A stretch of 64,000 nt of DNA from Billgrantia tianxiuensis (GCF_009834345.1 NZ_CP035042.1:868001-932000), one strand, 5' to 3'. Positions 1-8,639 are shown, counted from the first letter of the stretch. The notes: generated by a model not told the origin, from the sequence alone. Translations and numbers: made by a program.

Positions 1-830
1 CGGGGCGGCTGTGGCTGCAAGTAGGTGAAGCGGAGCCGGCTGAAGTCGCGGCCGGGCAGCTGGTAGTGCTGCCGCGCAACGATCCGCACATATTGGGCAG
101 CGGTCTGGACTATCCCCCTATTGCTGCCGATGCGTTGATGCAGGCGACCTTCGATCACGGCGTGACGCGCATCGTCCACGGCGGCGGTGGCGAGGCGACA
201 CGCGTGTGGTGCGGATTTCTGCTCAGCGAGACGACCACCGATCCATTGGTCGGCCTGTTGCCGAGCGTCATGACCCTCGACATGGCCCAGGGCATGGCGG
301 GCCCCTGGATCGAGAGTTCCTTTCGCTTTGCTGTCGGTGAGCTTGCCGCCGGCGAGGTGCGGTCGCCCACCTTGCTTGCCAGGTTGGCCGAGCTACTGTT
401 CATCGAAGCCGTGCAGCACTATGTCGCCGGCCTGCCCGCAGAGCAGCGGCGCTGGCTGGGCGGGCTGCACAATCCCTTCGTCAGCCGCGCGTTGACGAAG
501 CTGCACGACGAGCCAGAGCGGCACTGGACGACGGAGGCGCTGGCGCAGGAGGTGGGGCTGTCGCGTTCCGCTTTTGCCGAGCGCTTCACCGAGCTGGTGG
601 GAGTGCCGCCGATGCGCTATCTCACCGGATTGCGCATGCAACGGGCGGCCCAGCGCCTGCGGGAAACTCCAACGTCGATTGCACGGGTCGCCGAGGATGC
701 CGGCTACGAGTCGGAGGCCTCCTTCACCAAGGCGTTCAAGCGCGCCTTCGGTATGCCGCCGGCGACTTGGAGAAGAGAGCAGCAAGGGGGAGTGGGAACC
801 ACCCAGCGATACACGGAGCAAGGAGAATGA
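1..830 (+). CDS. AraC-family transcriptional regulator with N-terminal cupin (5' end outside window)
   Basis: The reading frame is open from the first bases of the window (frame of position 3), so the start lies upstream; the GTG at 66 is internal. The upstream codons read LWLQVGEAEPAEVAAGQL, which matches the end of a cupin_6 sensor barrel, and LPRNDPHIL is the usual post-cupin motif. The C-terminal 100 residues form the two helix-turn-helix units of AraC proteins (SRSAFAERF in the first, the GYESEASFTKAFKRAFG signature in the second). The nucleoside deaminase gene starts 12 bp downstream on the same strand and is probably cotranscribed or a regulatory target. The family assignment is secure; the ligand is unknown. 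Confidence 0.9.
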   Translation, partial: GRLWLQVGEAEPAEVAAGQLVVLPRNDPHILGSGLDYPPIAADALMQATFDHGVTRIVHGGGGEATRVWCGFLLSETTTDPLVGLLPSVMTLDMAQGMAGPWIESSFRFAVGELAAGEVRSPTLLARLAELLFIEAVQHYVAGLPAEQRRWLGGLHNPFVSRALTKLHDEPERHWTTEALAQEVGLSRSAFAERFTELVGVPPMRYLTGLRMQRAAQRLRETPTSIARVAEDAGYESEASFTKAFKRAFGMPPATWRREQQGGVGTTQRYTEQGE

Positions 831-842
831 GGAGAACGTCGT

Positions 843-1364
843 ATGCTGAGCCCTGACGATCTGCGCCACCTTCAGCGCTGTGTCGAACTGGCCACCGAGG
901 CTCTCGATAAGGGCGATGAGCCATTTGGCTCGGTACTCGTCGATGGCGATGGACGGGTGTTGGCCGAGGGGCACAACCAGGTGGCTTCCGGTGACAGAAC
1001 TCGCCACCCCGAATTCGAACTGGCGCGCTGGGCGGCGGCAAACATGAGCCCGGCAGCGCGTGCCGCGGCTACCGTTTATACCTCAGGGGAGCACTGTCCG
1101 ATGTGCGCCGCGGCACATGGCTGGGTCGGGCTGGGGCGTATCGTTTACGCCAGTTCCTCCGAGCAGCTGTCCGGCTGGCTCGCTGAGCTGGGTGCTCCTG
1201 CAGCCCCCGTTCGCTCCCTGCCGATTCAGGAAGTCGCGCCGGGCGTTATCGTGGAAGGGCCGGCGCCTGGGCTGGCAGAGCGGATCCGTGAGCTACACTA
1301 TCGCTTCTATGGGCAGCAATCGCGCCTGACACCCTTGTCGTCGAAGTCCTTGTCGTCGAAGTAG
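843..1364 (+). CDS. Nucleoside/cytidine deaminase-fold protein
   Basis: This 173-residue protein has the zinc-dependent deaminase fold. Zinc ligands are visible as H55-P-E57 (HPE in place of the commoner HAE) and CPMC at 85-88, with a typical N-terminal EPFGSVLV strand. The HPE variant occurs in guanine-deaminase-like and uncharacterised members, so the substrate (guanine, cytosine or another amino-heterocycle) cannot be assigned. The ATG at 843 follows a GAGGAGAA ribosome site within the end of the AraC gene region. The last residues are a short duplication (LSSKSLSSK) made by a 15-nt tandem repeat just before the stop; they lie outside the conserved fold. Confidence 0.85.
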   Translation: MLSPDDLRHLQRCVELATEALDKGDEPFGSVLVDGDGRVLAEGHNQVASGDRTRHPEFELARWAAANMSPAARAAATVYTSGEHCPMCAAAHGWVGLGRIVYASSSEQLSGWLAELGAPAAPVRSLPIQEVAPGVIVEGPAPGLAERIRELHYRFYGQQSRLTPLSSKSLSSK

Positions 1365-1441
1365 AGCACAGCAGCACGACTCGCGGTGCCAATGTCGACC
1401 CGCCTGACAGTAATATGGCTGCTCGAGAATATGGCGCAGGG

Positions 1442-1666
1442 CTAGGTCGTCATTTCCTCCTGCGCGATGAGAGCGTCGGCCAATGCCCGCGAAGCAAGGG
1501 CGAACTCCACGCGGGCCGCGCTGAGCGCGCTCAGGTCCTTGCTGGTCGTGTCGCGCTCCAGCCGGTCCAACTGCGTCTTGGCCATGACCAGGCGCTTGCA
1601 CAGCGCCCGATTGTCGAGGGGCTCCGGTTCTGGCTCGGTCAATCCCGGCACGTTCATTGTGTTCAT
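1442..1666 (-). CDS. Small helical hypothetical protein
   Basis: A 74-residue protein beginning MNTMNVPGLTEPEPEP. I chose the ATG at 1666 because AGGGGGAA precedes it at good spacing; the frame stays open upstream to 1732, but that extension is Cys/Arg-rich and lacks a ribosome site. After a proline/glutamate-rich N-terminus the rest is charged and helix-forming (RLVMAKTQLDRLERD, then an alanine-rich helix). I recognise no family. It is transcribed convergently to the deaminase gene, with about 75 bp between their ends. Confidence 0.6.
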   Translation of the reverse strand: MNTMNVPGLTEPEPEPLDNRALCKRLVMAKTQLDRLERDTTSKDLSALSAARVEFALASRALADALIAQEEMTT

Positions 1667-1836
1667 CGTTATGTTCCCCCTGCGTCGTTCGAAACCGCAC
1701 GAGCTGCATGGCGCTCCCGGCCATGCGCTCATTAGGTATTATCGACCCGGATGAGGGGAACTGTAATCTTGGCGGGAATGATGCGGCGATACCCAGTATC
1801 GCCCGAGCGATGGAGCCTGGAAGAACTGACTGTCGG

Positions 1837-2217
1837 CTACTGTACGGCAGTGACCATGACCGGCACGGTGCCGCGATGGAGCATGCCGAGTTCGCGTGCC
1901 GCGCGCTTGGAGAGGTCGATGATGCGTCCCTCGACGAAGGGGCCGCGATCGTTGATCAGGACCTCGACTTCCTGGCCGGTATCCGCCCGTGTGACGACCA
2001 CCTTGGTACCGAGGGGAAGACTGGGGTGGGCGGCGGTCAGGGCCTGCTGATCGAAGGGTTCGCCACTGGCAGTAGTGGCGCCCTGGAAGCGGTCGCTGTA
2101 GTAGGAGGCGATGCCTTCTTCCTGAGCGTCGACTTCATGAGCCCAGGCGTTGGTTACGAATACCGCGAACCATCCTGCCAGGCAAAATGCGAGCAACTTT
2201 TTGGGTTGAGCTCCCAT
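1837..2217 (-). CDS. RlpA-like double-psi beta-barrel protein, secreted
   Basis: A 126-residue protein with a cleavable signal peptide (residues 1-26, ending near NAWAHE) followed by one double-psi beta-barrel of the RlpA type: ASYYSDRFQGATTASGE, LTAAHPSLPLGTKV and VLINDRGPF are the diagnostic blocks. The catalytic Asp of RlpA lytic transglycosylases lies in the INDRGPF block, which is intact. It lacks the C-terminal SPOR domain of full RlpA, so septal targeting through denuded glycan is unlikely. It should act in the periplasm on peptidoglycan. The ATG at 2217 is preceded by GAGGT at proper spacing. Confidence 0.85.
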   Translation of the reverse strand: MGAQPKKLLAFCLAGWFAVFVTNAWAHEVDAQEEGIASYYSDRFQGATTASGEPFDQQALTAAHPSLPLGTKVVVTRADTGQEVEVLINDRGPFVEGRIIDLSKRAARELGMLHRGTVPVMVTAVQ

Positions 2218-2400
2218 GGTTTTACCTCAGGTTATCGTGTGGCGGTTATCGCTTTCATCGATGAGGTGCCGGTGAGCGTTATGGATAGTACCCGCCAAGG
2301 ACGCATGGGGCAACTTTAAAAGCCGACGAAGGCAGCATGATGGGAGACGCTTGGCGACGTTGGCAGCAAGGTTCGTCTCGCTGCTGGGCATTCAGGAACC

Positions 2401-3282
2401 CTAGGCGCGGCTCGCGGATTGCAAGGGGGTTGCTTCTTCGGGAGCGATGAGCCGCAGGTTCGGCACGGCCTCCGTGCGATTGCGTCCACCCTCCTTCGCT
2501 GCGTAGAGCCCTTCGTCGGCCTGGCTGATCAGGACGGAACGGTTGGCGTGGCGTACCGGCAGCATCGAGGAGACGCCGATACTGACCGTGACATGCTCAG
2601 CCACGGGAGAAGCGGAAAAAGGCAGGGCGCGATCCTCCAGCATGGTATGGATTCGCTCGGCCATGCGCAGGGCGCCTTCCATACCGGTATGCGGCATCAG
2701 CAGTGCCATTTCCTCACCGCCATAGCGGGCAACGAGGTCTCCTGGCCGGGCGGCGGCGGCGCGCAGCACCTTGGCCACTTCGCGCAGGCAGGTGTCGCCG
2801 GCCTGGTGACCGTAGGTATCGTTGAAGCGTTTGAAGTAGTCGATATCGATCATCAGCAGGCTCAAGGGCTGACGCTCGCGCGCCGCGCGGAGCCACTCCA
2901 GCTTCAATACACGTTCGAATTCGCGGCGGTTGGCGATACCCAGCAGGCCATCGCTGGCAGCCTGGCGAACGAGCTTCGCGTTGTGGGCCGCAAGGCGCTC
3001 GCGTTCCTGTAGCAGGCGTGCTTCGCGGGTGCGGTAGACATGGTGCATCGGCAGCAACAGCAGCAGCGTCAGAGCGATGCCGCTGGCGAAGCCGGCGATA
3101 CCGGTAGGCTGCATGTCGGCCGCCAGTGTATCCAGAAAAGCGGTAGCGTTGGGAAAGAGTGCGGCCCTCTCGGGTACCAGGCCGTTGATGGCAAGTGCGG
3201 CATCGAGCACCAGGGCGACAGCCAAGGCGCATCCTGCAAGACCGGTTCTACTGCTCAGTGTAGATTTGGGCTTCGTCTGCAT
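2401..3282 (-). CDS. Membrane-anchored diguanylate cyclase (GGDEF domain)
   Basis: About 293 residues from the ATG at 3282 (MQTKPKSTL). The frame is open to 3420, but that extension is Arg/Pro-rich and crosses a terminator hairpin, so I reject it. Two hydrophobic segments near the N-terminus (GCALAVALVLDAALAI and GIALTLLLLLPMHHVY) enclose a short periplasmic loop, followed by a coiled-coil-like linker and a GGDEF domain. The signature is GGEEM in place of GGDEF/GGEEF, a conservative variant compatible with GTP cyclisation. A product-inhibition I-site RPGD lies exactly five residues upstream. It should synthesise c-di-GMP at the inner membrane under feedback control. Confidence 0.88.
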   Translation of the reverse strand: MQTKPKSTLSSRTGLAGCALAVALVLDAALAINGLVPERAALFPNATAFLDTLAADMQPTGIAGFASGIALTLLLLLPMHHVYRTREARLLQERERLAAHNAKLVRQAASDGLLGIANRREFERVLKLEWLRAARERQPLSLLMIDIDYFKRFNDTYGHQAGDTCLREVAKVLRAAAARPGDLVARYGGEEMALLMPHTGMEGALRMAERIHTMLEDRALPFSASPVAEHVTVSIGVSSMLPVRHANRSVLISQADEGLYAAKEGGRNRTEAVPNLRLIAPEEATPLQSASRA

Positions 3283-3393
3283 GGCATTCGTCTCATTCCT
3301 GGGCCGTACGGGCCTTTCGCCCGGGGCAAGGTGACGACTCTGGCCAGCTTCCGCTCGCGTATCCCTGCGATGTCTTGCTGTAGAACTTGGGGC

Positions 3394-3419
3394 TAAAAAA
3401 AGGGCCGCAGAGCGGCCCA
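3394..3419 (-). terminator. Rho-independent terminator upstream of the diguanylate cyclase gene
   Basis: On the minus strand GGGCCGC-TCT-GCGGCCC forms a perfect seven-pair stem followed by seven U. Outer ACTT/AAGT bases could extend the pairing around the U tract. No protein gene on the minus strand ends here, and the hairpin lies about 110 bp before the cyclase start, so it terminates either a small RNA or an attenuated leader. Confidence 0.7.
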
Positions 3420-3420
3420 A

Positions 3421-3991
3421 GTACGCAGGGAACTAAAGGATAGTGCTAACTCATCGCAAGAGCGTGCCTTTGGCCGGTGAAAACAGGAGAAGCATCTTGC
3501 TTGGCTTCATCCTGGATGCGTCGATTCATGACGAAACAGACGTTTCTGGTCACAGATGACGCTGTATCGCATTGCGCTACTCGCCGTACCTTCCATTGCA
3601 AGGTTATAAGCGAAAAAGATGCCAAAGTTCCGTATACTCTTTTGGAAACAGCGTTTTAGTTTCGTATCTTGCTGATGAGACTCGTCTGAGGCCGCTTGGA
3701 AAGATCAAAAGTCAGGCTAACTTGTTGCCGTTCGGAGACACAATTTGGGCATTTCTCTGAGTGTGTAGAAAAAACAGTAAGTTGCGTGTTCCCTTTTGGA
3801 GACAGTAGGGGGATGGCATGGCTGAGTCTGAACGACAGGCGATGGAGTCCAGGCGGAATGATGCATTTGACTCAAGTTCCGTCCTGGTGGTGGCTGCTGA
3901 TCCTACGGGAGGGTAGACCGCAAGCGTCGCTCAGGCGAGACTGCCTTCGTCACCCGTTCCTACTCGGCCTCTTCAGACAGGGAGAATCGAA
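3421..3991. other. 571-bp gene-free region with three degenerate 18-bp repeats
   Basis: I see no convincing protein gene here; open frames are short and lack ribosome sites. The region is more AT-rich than its surroundings. It contains three related 18-mers at 3633-3650, 3723-3740 and 3787-3804 (core TTTTGGARACA; copies two and three agree at 15 of 18 positions), and the minus-strand terminator lies at its left edge. Confidence 0.5.
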
Positions 3992-4381
3992 ATGGCAAGT
4001 GTCTTTACCCGTATCATTCACGGCGAGCTGCCCGGTGAATTCGTCTGGTCCGACGAGCAATGCGTCGCCATCATGACCCTCAACCCCATGAAGCCTGGCC
4101 ATCTGCTGGTGATCCCACGCGAGGAGATCGACCATTGGGATGACATGCCAGTGGATCTGAGCGCTCATCTCATGACGGTATCGCAAAGGCTGGCCAAGGC
4201 CCTCAAGCGGGCTTTCCCCTGCGAACGCGTGGGAATGATGATCGTCGGACTCGAGGTTCCTCATGTGCACCTGCATCTGGTTCCGATCGATGCGATGCAG
4301 GACATCCGGCTCGAAGGCTTGCCCCAGGCCCGGCCGGAACAGCTGGCGGAGCATGCCGACCGCATCCGTGGCGCGCTCTAG
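3992..4381 (+). CDS. HIT-family nucleotide hydrolase/transferase
   Basis: A 129-residue protein with the histidine triad H91-V-H93-L-H95 in the block VPHVHLHLVP and the N-terminal FTRIIHGELP typical of HINT/HIT enzymes. The central His is the family's catalytic nucleophile for nucleoside phosphoramidates or dinucleotides. The ATG at 3992 follows AGGGAGAA at good spacing. It is a single-gene unit, bounded downstream by a long perfect inverted repeat. The family is certain; the physiological substrate is not. Confidence 0.93.
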   Translation: MASVFTRIIHGELPGEFVWSDEQCVAIMTLNPMKPGHLLVIPREEIDHWDDMPVDLSAHLMTVSQRLAKALKRAFPCERVGMMIVGLEVPHVHLHLVPIDAMQDIRLEGLPQARPEQLAEHADRIRGAL

Positions 4382-4407
4382 TCCGGCGTTCGGGCGCCTC
4401 GGTGATT

Positions 4408-4445
4408 GTGTAAGCCATGGCCGTTACGTACGCCATGGCTTACAC
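4408..4445. repeat. Perfect 14-bp inverted repeat, possible terminator or operator
   Basis: GTGTAAGCCATGGC is followed by a 10-nt loop and its exact reverse complement. There is no T tract, so it is not a canonical terminator. It lies 27 bp after the HIT gene. Confidence 0.6.
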
Positions 4446-4564
4446 ACTTCAGGGTCAATGTCTGATAGTACTTCTGTGTCTCTAGGCTAGTATGGATGTC
4501 TTCCTAAGCCTGCTGTGGTTACGGCGGGCGGTATCGTCCAAGCGCTGGGCTTATGGAGGGCACG

Positions 4565-4942
4565 GTGCACGAAAAACTGCTAGAGACGCGTCGGCAATGG
4601 TATGCCGCCTATATCGAAGGTAACGTCGGCCAGCTCGATCACATCGAGAGCGATGATTTCGTGTTGATCAATGAGGCGGGCCTGCAGGGTAAGCTGGATC
4701 AGCTCGGCAACATCGCCGAGGCCGTGGCGGCCGGCCAGTGGTTCGCCCGCGGCAGTCGCGCCGAGGATGTCACCCTGAGGGTCCTGCCGTTGGACGATGT
4801 GGTGTCGATCTACGGACAGGGACGAATCGCTGAGCACGACCGGTCTCGGCCATGGCTTCATTTCAGTGAGCTATGGTGCAAGGAAAACGGGGAATGGCGG
4901 GTGCTGACGTTGCATTTCACGACAGCTTCCGCCGCGGCATGA
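4565..4942 (+). CDS. NTF2-like (SnoaL/DUF4440-type) protein
   Basis: A 125-residue single-domain protein with the cone-shaped NTF2-like fold: N-terminal helix ETRRQWYAAYIEGN, a middle strand with DDFVLINEAG, and a C-terminal LWCKENGEWRVLTLHF strand pair typical of DUF4440. I prefer the GTG at 4565, because GGAGGG sits just before it and is inside the coding part if the ATG at 4553 is used. Family members are ketosteroid-isomerase-like enzymes or ligand-binding proteins; nothing here shows which. It is convergent with the phosphodiesterase gene across a hairpin. Confidence 0.75.
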   Translation: MHEKLLETRRQWYAAYIEGNVGQLDHIESDDFVLINEAGLQGKLDQLGNIAEAVAAGQWFARGSRAEDVTLRVLPLDDVVSIYGQGRIAEHDRSRPWLHFSELWCKENGEWRVLTLHFTTASAAA

Positions 4943-4967
4943 CTGGGAAGTTGCCTGAACGCAGCAT

Positions 4968-5001
4968 TGGCCAGCCGACGGCCGAAACCATCGGCTGGCC
5001 A
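4968..5001. terminator. Bidirectional terminator hairpin
   Basis: An 11-bp perfect stem (TGGCCAGCCGA and its complement) with a 12-nt loop lies between two convergent genes ending at 4942 and 5007. The T tracts are weak. Confidence 0.5.
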
Positions 5002-5006
5002 GTCCC

Positions 5007-6323
5007 TCAGCTGCGCGGTTGAACGCAATTGGCGTAAAAGCTCACGGTGGCGGGCCAGTCGCTGAATATGCCAATGACACCGACATCCTGAACCAGCGTA
5101 TCGAGGGTGATCAGCTTATCGCCTTCGCGGCGTATCACCTCCTCGGTGGTTTGGTGATACCACTGTCCACCTTCGGCCAACGGGCCCGAGCGTTCCAGCG
5201 TCCAGGTGATCAGCTCCAGCCCCGCTTCGCGGGCCCGTTCGGCATACTCGGATGGCACGATACGCTGGTCGCCATCACCGAACCCCGGGTTGGCGGCCAG
5301 CAGCATCCAGGTGGGCGGGGCCAGAATGCGAACGCCCCGTTCGGCCAACTCTTCCATGCTCGGCGACCAGGTGTCGGGGACGGTGTGGTCGAAGCCCTCA
5401 TCGTCGTAGCGGCCGTCCAGATACACCGCCTGCTGGCCGAACTCAGGTTCGTTCTCGATCCAGTAGAGCACATCGTCGAGATTGAAGGACTGGGCGAAGA
5501 CATCGCTGGGCGACACGCCCGCTGACTTGTATTCGTCGATCATCTTCTGCGCGTAATCCTCCTGGCTCATGCCGTTGAAGGGCATTTCGACGTCGGGTGC
5601 CTTGAGCTCCGGGGTCATCTTCACACCGAGTTCCTGAAACAGTGCAATGGTGTCGGCATGGCTCATCAGGGTGCCGCGCGTGGCGTAGAGGTCGGTGCGC
5701 CAGCCGGGAGTCCCAGCCAGGTACTCCTCGAGGCTGCGCGCCTCCCGGTTGGCGCCTTCCATGGTGCCGCGCAGGGTGCGGAATTCGGCCAGGGTGATGT
5801 CGCTGGTACAACAGCGGATCTCGGCGGCATTGGTCAGCTCGCCGCTTTCGCTATCGATTTCCGGCGGCACGCTGCACTTCTGGGCCAGCTCGGTTTCCAC
5901 GATATTGGTGGTGTAGTGCAGGTCGCACTGGGAGTGGCGACACACCAGCTCATTGTCGCTGGTGAAGGTGACGTCGCACTCGACGATACCGGCACCGCCT
6001 TGAACGCCGGCCAGGTAGGACTCGAGGGTGTGCTCGGGGAACTGCAGCGGTGCACCGCGATGGGCGATGGCTAGATCGGCAGCCTGCCAGTCGGTGTGCT
6101 GGGCGGCACATTCGAGCAATTCGGCCTTGAGTTCACGTTCACGCTCGGTCTCTTCGCTCATGTCGTTGAGCAGAAACAGGGGGCGCGGGCCGAGCGTTAC
6201 CTGGCGTGCGGCGTCGAGCAGGGCATCGTTCCACTCGGGGGCGTTCCCGGCAGTCTCTTGAGCGAAGGCCGGTACGGCGACCAGCGCTCCCAGGCAGGCC
6301 AGGGTGGGAAGTGTTTTTTTCAT
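5007..6323 (-). CDS. Secreted glycerophosphodiester phosphodiesterase-family protein
   Basis: 438 residues from the ATG at 6323 ([12 protein letters not shown]); the open frame continues to 6395 but the extra residues are Arg-rich and precede the signal peptide. The signal peptide ends at AFA-QE. The GDPD TIM-barrel signature is present: H88-R-G with a downstream E115-C-D117 pair and the later RHSQCD block, the positions used for metal binding and acid-base catalysis. The domain is interrupted by a Cys-containing insertion ([14 protein letters not shown]), which suggests disulfides in the periplasm. It probably hydrolyses glycerophosphodiesters outside the cytoplasm to recover phosphate and glycerol. 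Confidence 0.88.
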   Translation of the reverse strand: MKKTLPTLACLGALVAVPAFAQETAGNAPEWNDALLDAARQVTLGPRPLFLLNDMSEETERERELKAELLECAAQHTDWQAADLAIAHRGAPLQFPEHTLESYLAGVQGGAGIVECDVTFTSDNELVCRHSQCDLHYTTNIVETELAQKCSVPPEIDSESGELTNAAEIRCCTSDITLAEFRTLRGTMEGANREARSLEEYLAGTPGWRTDLYATRGTLMSHADTIALFQELGVKMTPELKAPDVEMPFNGMSQEDYAQKMIDEYKSAGVSPSDVFAQSFNLDDVLYWIENEPEFGQQAVYLDGRYDDEGFDHTVPDTWSPSMEELAERGVRILAPPTWMLLAANPGFGDGDQRIVPSEYAERAREAGLELITWTLERSGPLAEGGQWYHQTTEEVIRREGDKLITLDTLVQDVGVIGIFSDWPATVSFYANCVQPRS

Positions 6324-6415
6324 GGCGTGTCTCGCTTTCTTCCTTGTTGGCGTGGGCCGCGGCAGGCGCCTGCGGCCAGACTTGAGCGTAGCCATAGGCG
6401 GCCAAGGCGACCAGG

Positions 6416-7024
6416 CTAGCGCTCGGTCAGGGCCAGACGCGCCGCCATGGCGAGAAAACCCGCGGCGAAACCGCGCCGCAGCCAGGTCAGCACGGACGGG
6501 CGAGCCAGGATCCGCTGACGTGCAGTGGCCGCACCGACGCCGTAGACGATAAACACGGCAAATGTCATTAGCATGAAGGCGAGGCTCAGTTGGATCATGG
6601 ACATGAGCGGGGCGGTGCCGGCGTCGACGAACTGCGGTAGGAAGGCGAAGAAGAACAGGGTGAGCTTGGGATTGAGTAGATTGAGCAGCACGCCGGTGAC
6701 GATCAGCTGCCTGGCGGGAAGAGGGGCGAGGGCGGCGGTGGGTAGCGTCTCCCCCCGCGAGTTCATCACGCTAAAGGCGATGTAGAGCAGGTAGGCAATG
6801 CCCAGCAGCTTGAGTAGTTGGAACGCTGTCGCGCTCGCCTGCAGCAGCGAAGCCAGGCCGGTGATGGCCGCGAGCATGTGCGGCACGATGCCGAGAGCGC
6901 AGCCGAGCGCCGCGATGATGCTGGCGCGCGTGCCATGTGTGAGCCCGGTGGCGAGGGTATAGAGCACACCGGTGCCGGGTGCGGCGACGACGACCAGCGA
7001 GGTCAACAGGTAGTCCAGTGTCAT
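6416..7024 (-). CDS. LysE/RhtB-family amino-acid exporter
   Basis: A 202-residue membrane protein starting [19 protein letters not shown], the typical LysE/RhtB N-terminus with the PGTG motif in the first membrane helix; about six hydrophobic helices follow, with the family LLNLLNPK motif. The ATG at 7024 has its own CGGAG ribosome site. In the raw sequence it is in frame with the upstream AraC gene, but that joint is explained by a missing base at 7132-7136. The family exports amino acids or homoserine lactones; the AraC neighbour is its likely local regulator. Confidence 0.85.
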   Translation of the reverse strand: MTLDYLLTSLVVVAAPGTGVLYTLATGLTHGTRASIIAALGCALGIVPHMLAAITGLASLLQASATAFQLLKLLGIAYLLYIAFSVMNSRGETLPTAALAPLPARQLIVTGVLLNLLNPKLTLFFFAFLPQFVDAGTAPLMSMIQLSLAFMLMTFAVFIVYGVGAATARQRILARPSVLTWLRRGFAAGFLAMAARLALTER

Positions 7025-7097
7025 GGTAGGGCTCCGATAACGACTCGACGCTATCGTGGCGCTACCATGGGGGCCGTTTCTTGAACGAAATTGCAGG

Positions 7098-7909
7098 TCA
7101 CGCAGGAAAGAGCGCGCGGCGGTAGCGGCCCGGGGGAGGCCGAGCTGGCGGGTAAAGGCTCGGCTCATATGGCTCTGGTCGGAGAAGCCTGCTGCCAGGG
7201 CCGCCTGGCTCAGCGAATGTCCGTCGGCGATCAGGCTCCTGGCCATCAGTACCCGTCGTTGCAGCAGGTAGGCATGGGGCGTGGTCCCCAGCGTGCGGGC
7301 AAAGCTGCGCAGCAACTGGTAGCGGCTCAGGCCCGCCATGGCGGCAAGCTCGCCCAGGGTGGCAGAGGCGTGAGGGGCGTCGTCGAGGCGCTGGCGTACT
7401 CTGGCGATGGCGTTCGGTATGCTATGGGAAGCCGAGGGACGCCTCGAGCCATGGCGCGAGAAGGCTGCCCCGAGCAGCGCTTGGCAATGTTCTTCCACGG
7501 CCAGGGAGTCGTCCGGCGCTGCGGCGAGATGCTGAAACAGCCGACCCATGAGCCTGCGTAGCAGGGGATCGTCCAGAGCCGGGCGGGCCAGTTCGGCCGA
7601 GGTATACTCGCCGTCGAAGATTTCCCGGATCAGGCCGGGATCGAAATAGAGCATGTGCCAGGCACGCGAAGCGCTGCCTAGCGGGGCACCGTCGTGCATC
7701 TCACCCGGATTGACCGTGATGATATCGCCCGTCACGGCATCGACCCGGCCGGCACCGCTCCAGGAGCGATGTCCGCCGGCACAGATGAGCCCGATGCCGT
7801 ACTGGTCATGGGAATGGCGGGGAAAGGCACGGTTCGAGACCAGGCTCATGGCCGTGAGCCCGGCAACTCCGGTGGCAAACGCGGTAACGTGATGTCGCTC
7901 ATCTGCCAT
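7098..7909 (-). CDS. AraC-family regulator of the adjacent LysE exporter (3' end frameshifted)
   Basis: Starts MADERHHVTAF at 7909 (an alternative ATG at 7957 is possible; neither ribosome site is strong). An N-terminal AraC-type cupin (FPRHSHDQYGIGL, then VNPGEMHDG) is followed by two helix-turn-helix motifs (AAMAGLSRYQLLRSF; GFSDQSHMSRAF). As written the frame runs on into LysE without a stop, giving a 513-residue hybrid. Adding one G to the G5 run at 7132-7136 restores the canonical family ending PPGRYRRA and a stop at 7098, giving 270 residues, the normal size. I take two separate genes as correct. Confidence 0.8.
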
Positions 7910-7998
7910 GTTGCTCTGCAGGCCCCCGCATGGTTGGTCTCGGCCATCGTCAGCCATTTTGACCAGCGAGTCGAGACGCTTCTCTATCTAGTCGGGAT

Positions 7999-8220
7999 CT
8001 AGTCGAGCTCGGGCTGCTGCCTGGGCGTCGCCCCGCTTGGGAAGCTTTCGAGATAGATTTGCCAGGCTTCGTGGGCTGCCTGCCATTGGCAGGAGTGGCG
8101 AATCCAGTAGCGAACGATCTCGTCGTCGAGAGGGGATGGTATGGCTGTGCTTGGTTCATGGCTTGGCCCTCTTTGCAGGACTTCTGCCAGCTTAGCCTGC
8201 TTTTTGCTGCATCGCAGCAT
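7999..8220 (-). CDS. Possible small hypothetical protein
   Basis: A 73-residue frame with a plausible acidic, tryptophan-rich core (DDEIVRYWIRHSCQWQ). The start is uncertain: the ATG at 8220 has only a weak ribosome site, whereas the strong AGAGGG site nearby leads into a different frame (ATG at 8159) whose product looks like low-complexity shadow translation. I recognise no family. Confidence 0.4.
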   Translation of the reverse strand: MLRCSKKQAKLAEVLQRGPSHEPSTAIPSPLDDEIVRYWIRHSCQWQAAHEAWQIYLESFPSGATPRQQPELD

Positions 8221-8274
8221 CAGATTTGTTACCGTCGGTTTTGTACCTTCTTATTTTCAGGTGTCTGACGTAAA

Positions 8275-8307
8275 ACGCCCCATACGGAGAAAGGCCGTAT
8301 GGGGCGT
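8275..8307 (-). terminator. Rho-independent terminator of the 103-residue protein gene
   Basis: A 13-bp perfect stem (ACGCCCCATACGG and its complement, 7-nt loop) ends in TTTT on the minus strand, 21 bp after the stop codon of the gene at 8328. Confidence 0.75.
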
Positions 8308-8327
8308 GGGAAGTCGCTGAAAGTCAC

Positions 8328-8639
8328 TCAGCGCTGCGGATGCTCCTCGAACAGCTCCGCCTTGGCTTCGCGCATGACGTTCTCACAGGCGGCCTGGTGG
8401 GCTAACTGGGTCAGCAGGCTCTGGGTAACCGCGAAGCCTTTGCCGAGGCAGTTGTCCACCTCCTCACGACTGATGTGGGGAGTTACGTCGTAGTCGATCT
8501 TGATCGTTCTGCCGCTACCGTCCAGCCTGTCGGCCAGGCTACGAATGAACCAGGCAAGGCGCTCACGCCAGCCGCCCGTCTCTTCCATGCCTTCGTTTAC
8601 GCTGAACGTGCACCGCCACTCAGGTTTGTAGACTCGCAT
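8328..8639 (-). CDS. Hypothetical protein, paralogue A of a 103-residue pair
   Basis: 103 residues from the ATG at 8639 (MRVYKPEWRCTFSVNE), chosen for the strong AGGAGGT ribosome site. It is clearly paralogous to the product of 10006-10317: both are 103 residues and share YKPEW, WRERLAW, the GRT-I-I block, KGF-VT-SLL-QLA and QAACE-VMR-AKAELFE. The pattern is an N-terminal beta region followed by an amphipathic helical C-terminus. I recognise no function. The two copies flank a CurA-type oxidoreductase, which may mean shared regulation or a local duplication. Confidence 0.8.
   Translation of the reverse strand: MRVYKPEWRCTFSVNEGMEETGGWRERLAWFIRSLADRLDGSGRTIKIDYDVTPHISREEVDNCLGKGFAVTQSLLTQLAHQAACENVMREAKAELFEEHPQR

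Noticed and set aside
3283..3420. A longer start for the diguanylate cyclase at 3420
   Set aside because: It would code through the terminator hairpin and adds an Arg/Pro-rich segment before the membrane helix.
3750..3900. A 6S-RNA-like start (ATTTCTCTGAG) on the plus strand
   Set aside because: Only the first bases match; the closing stem and internal bulge sequence of 6S RNA are not present.
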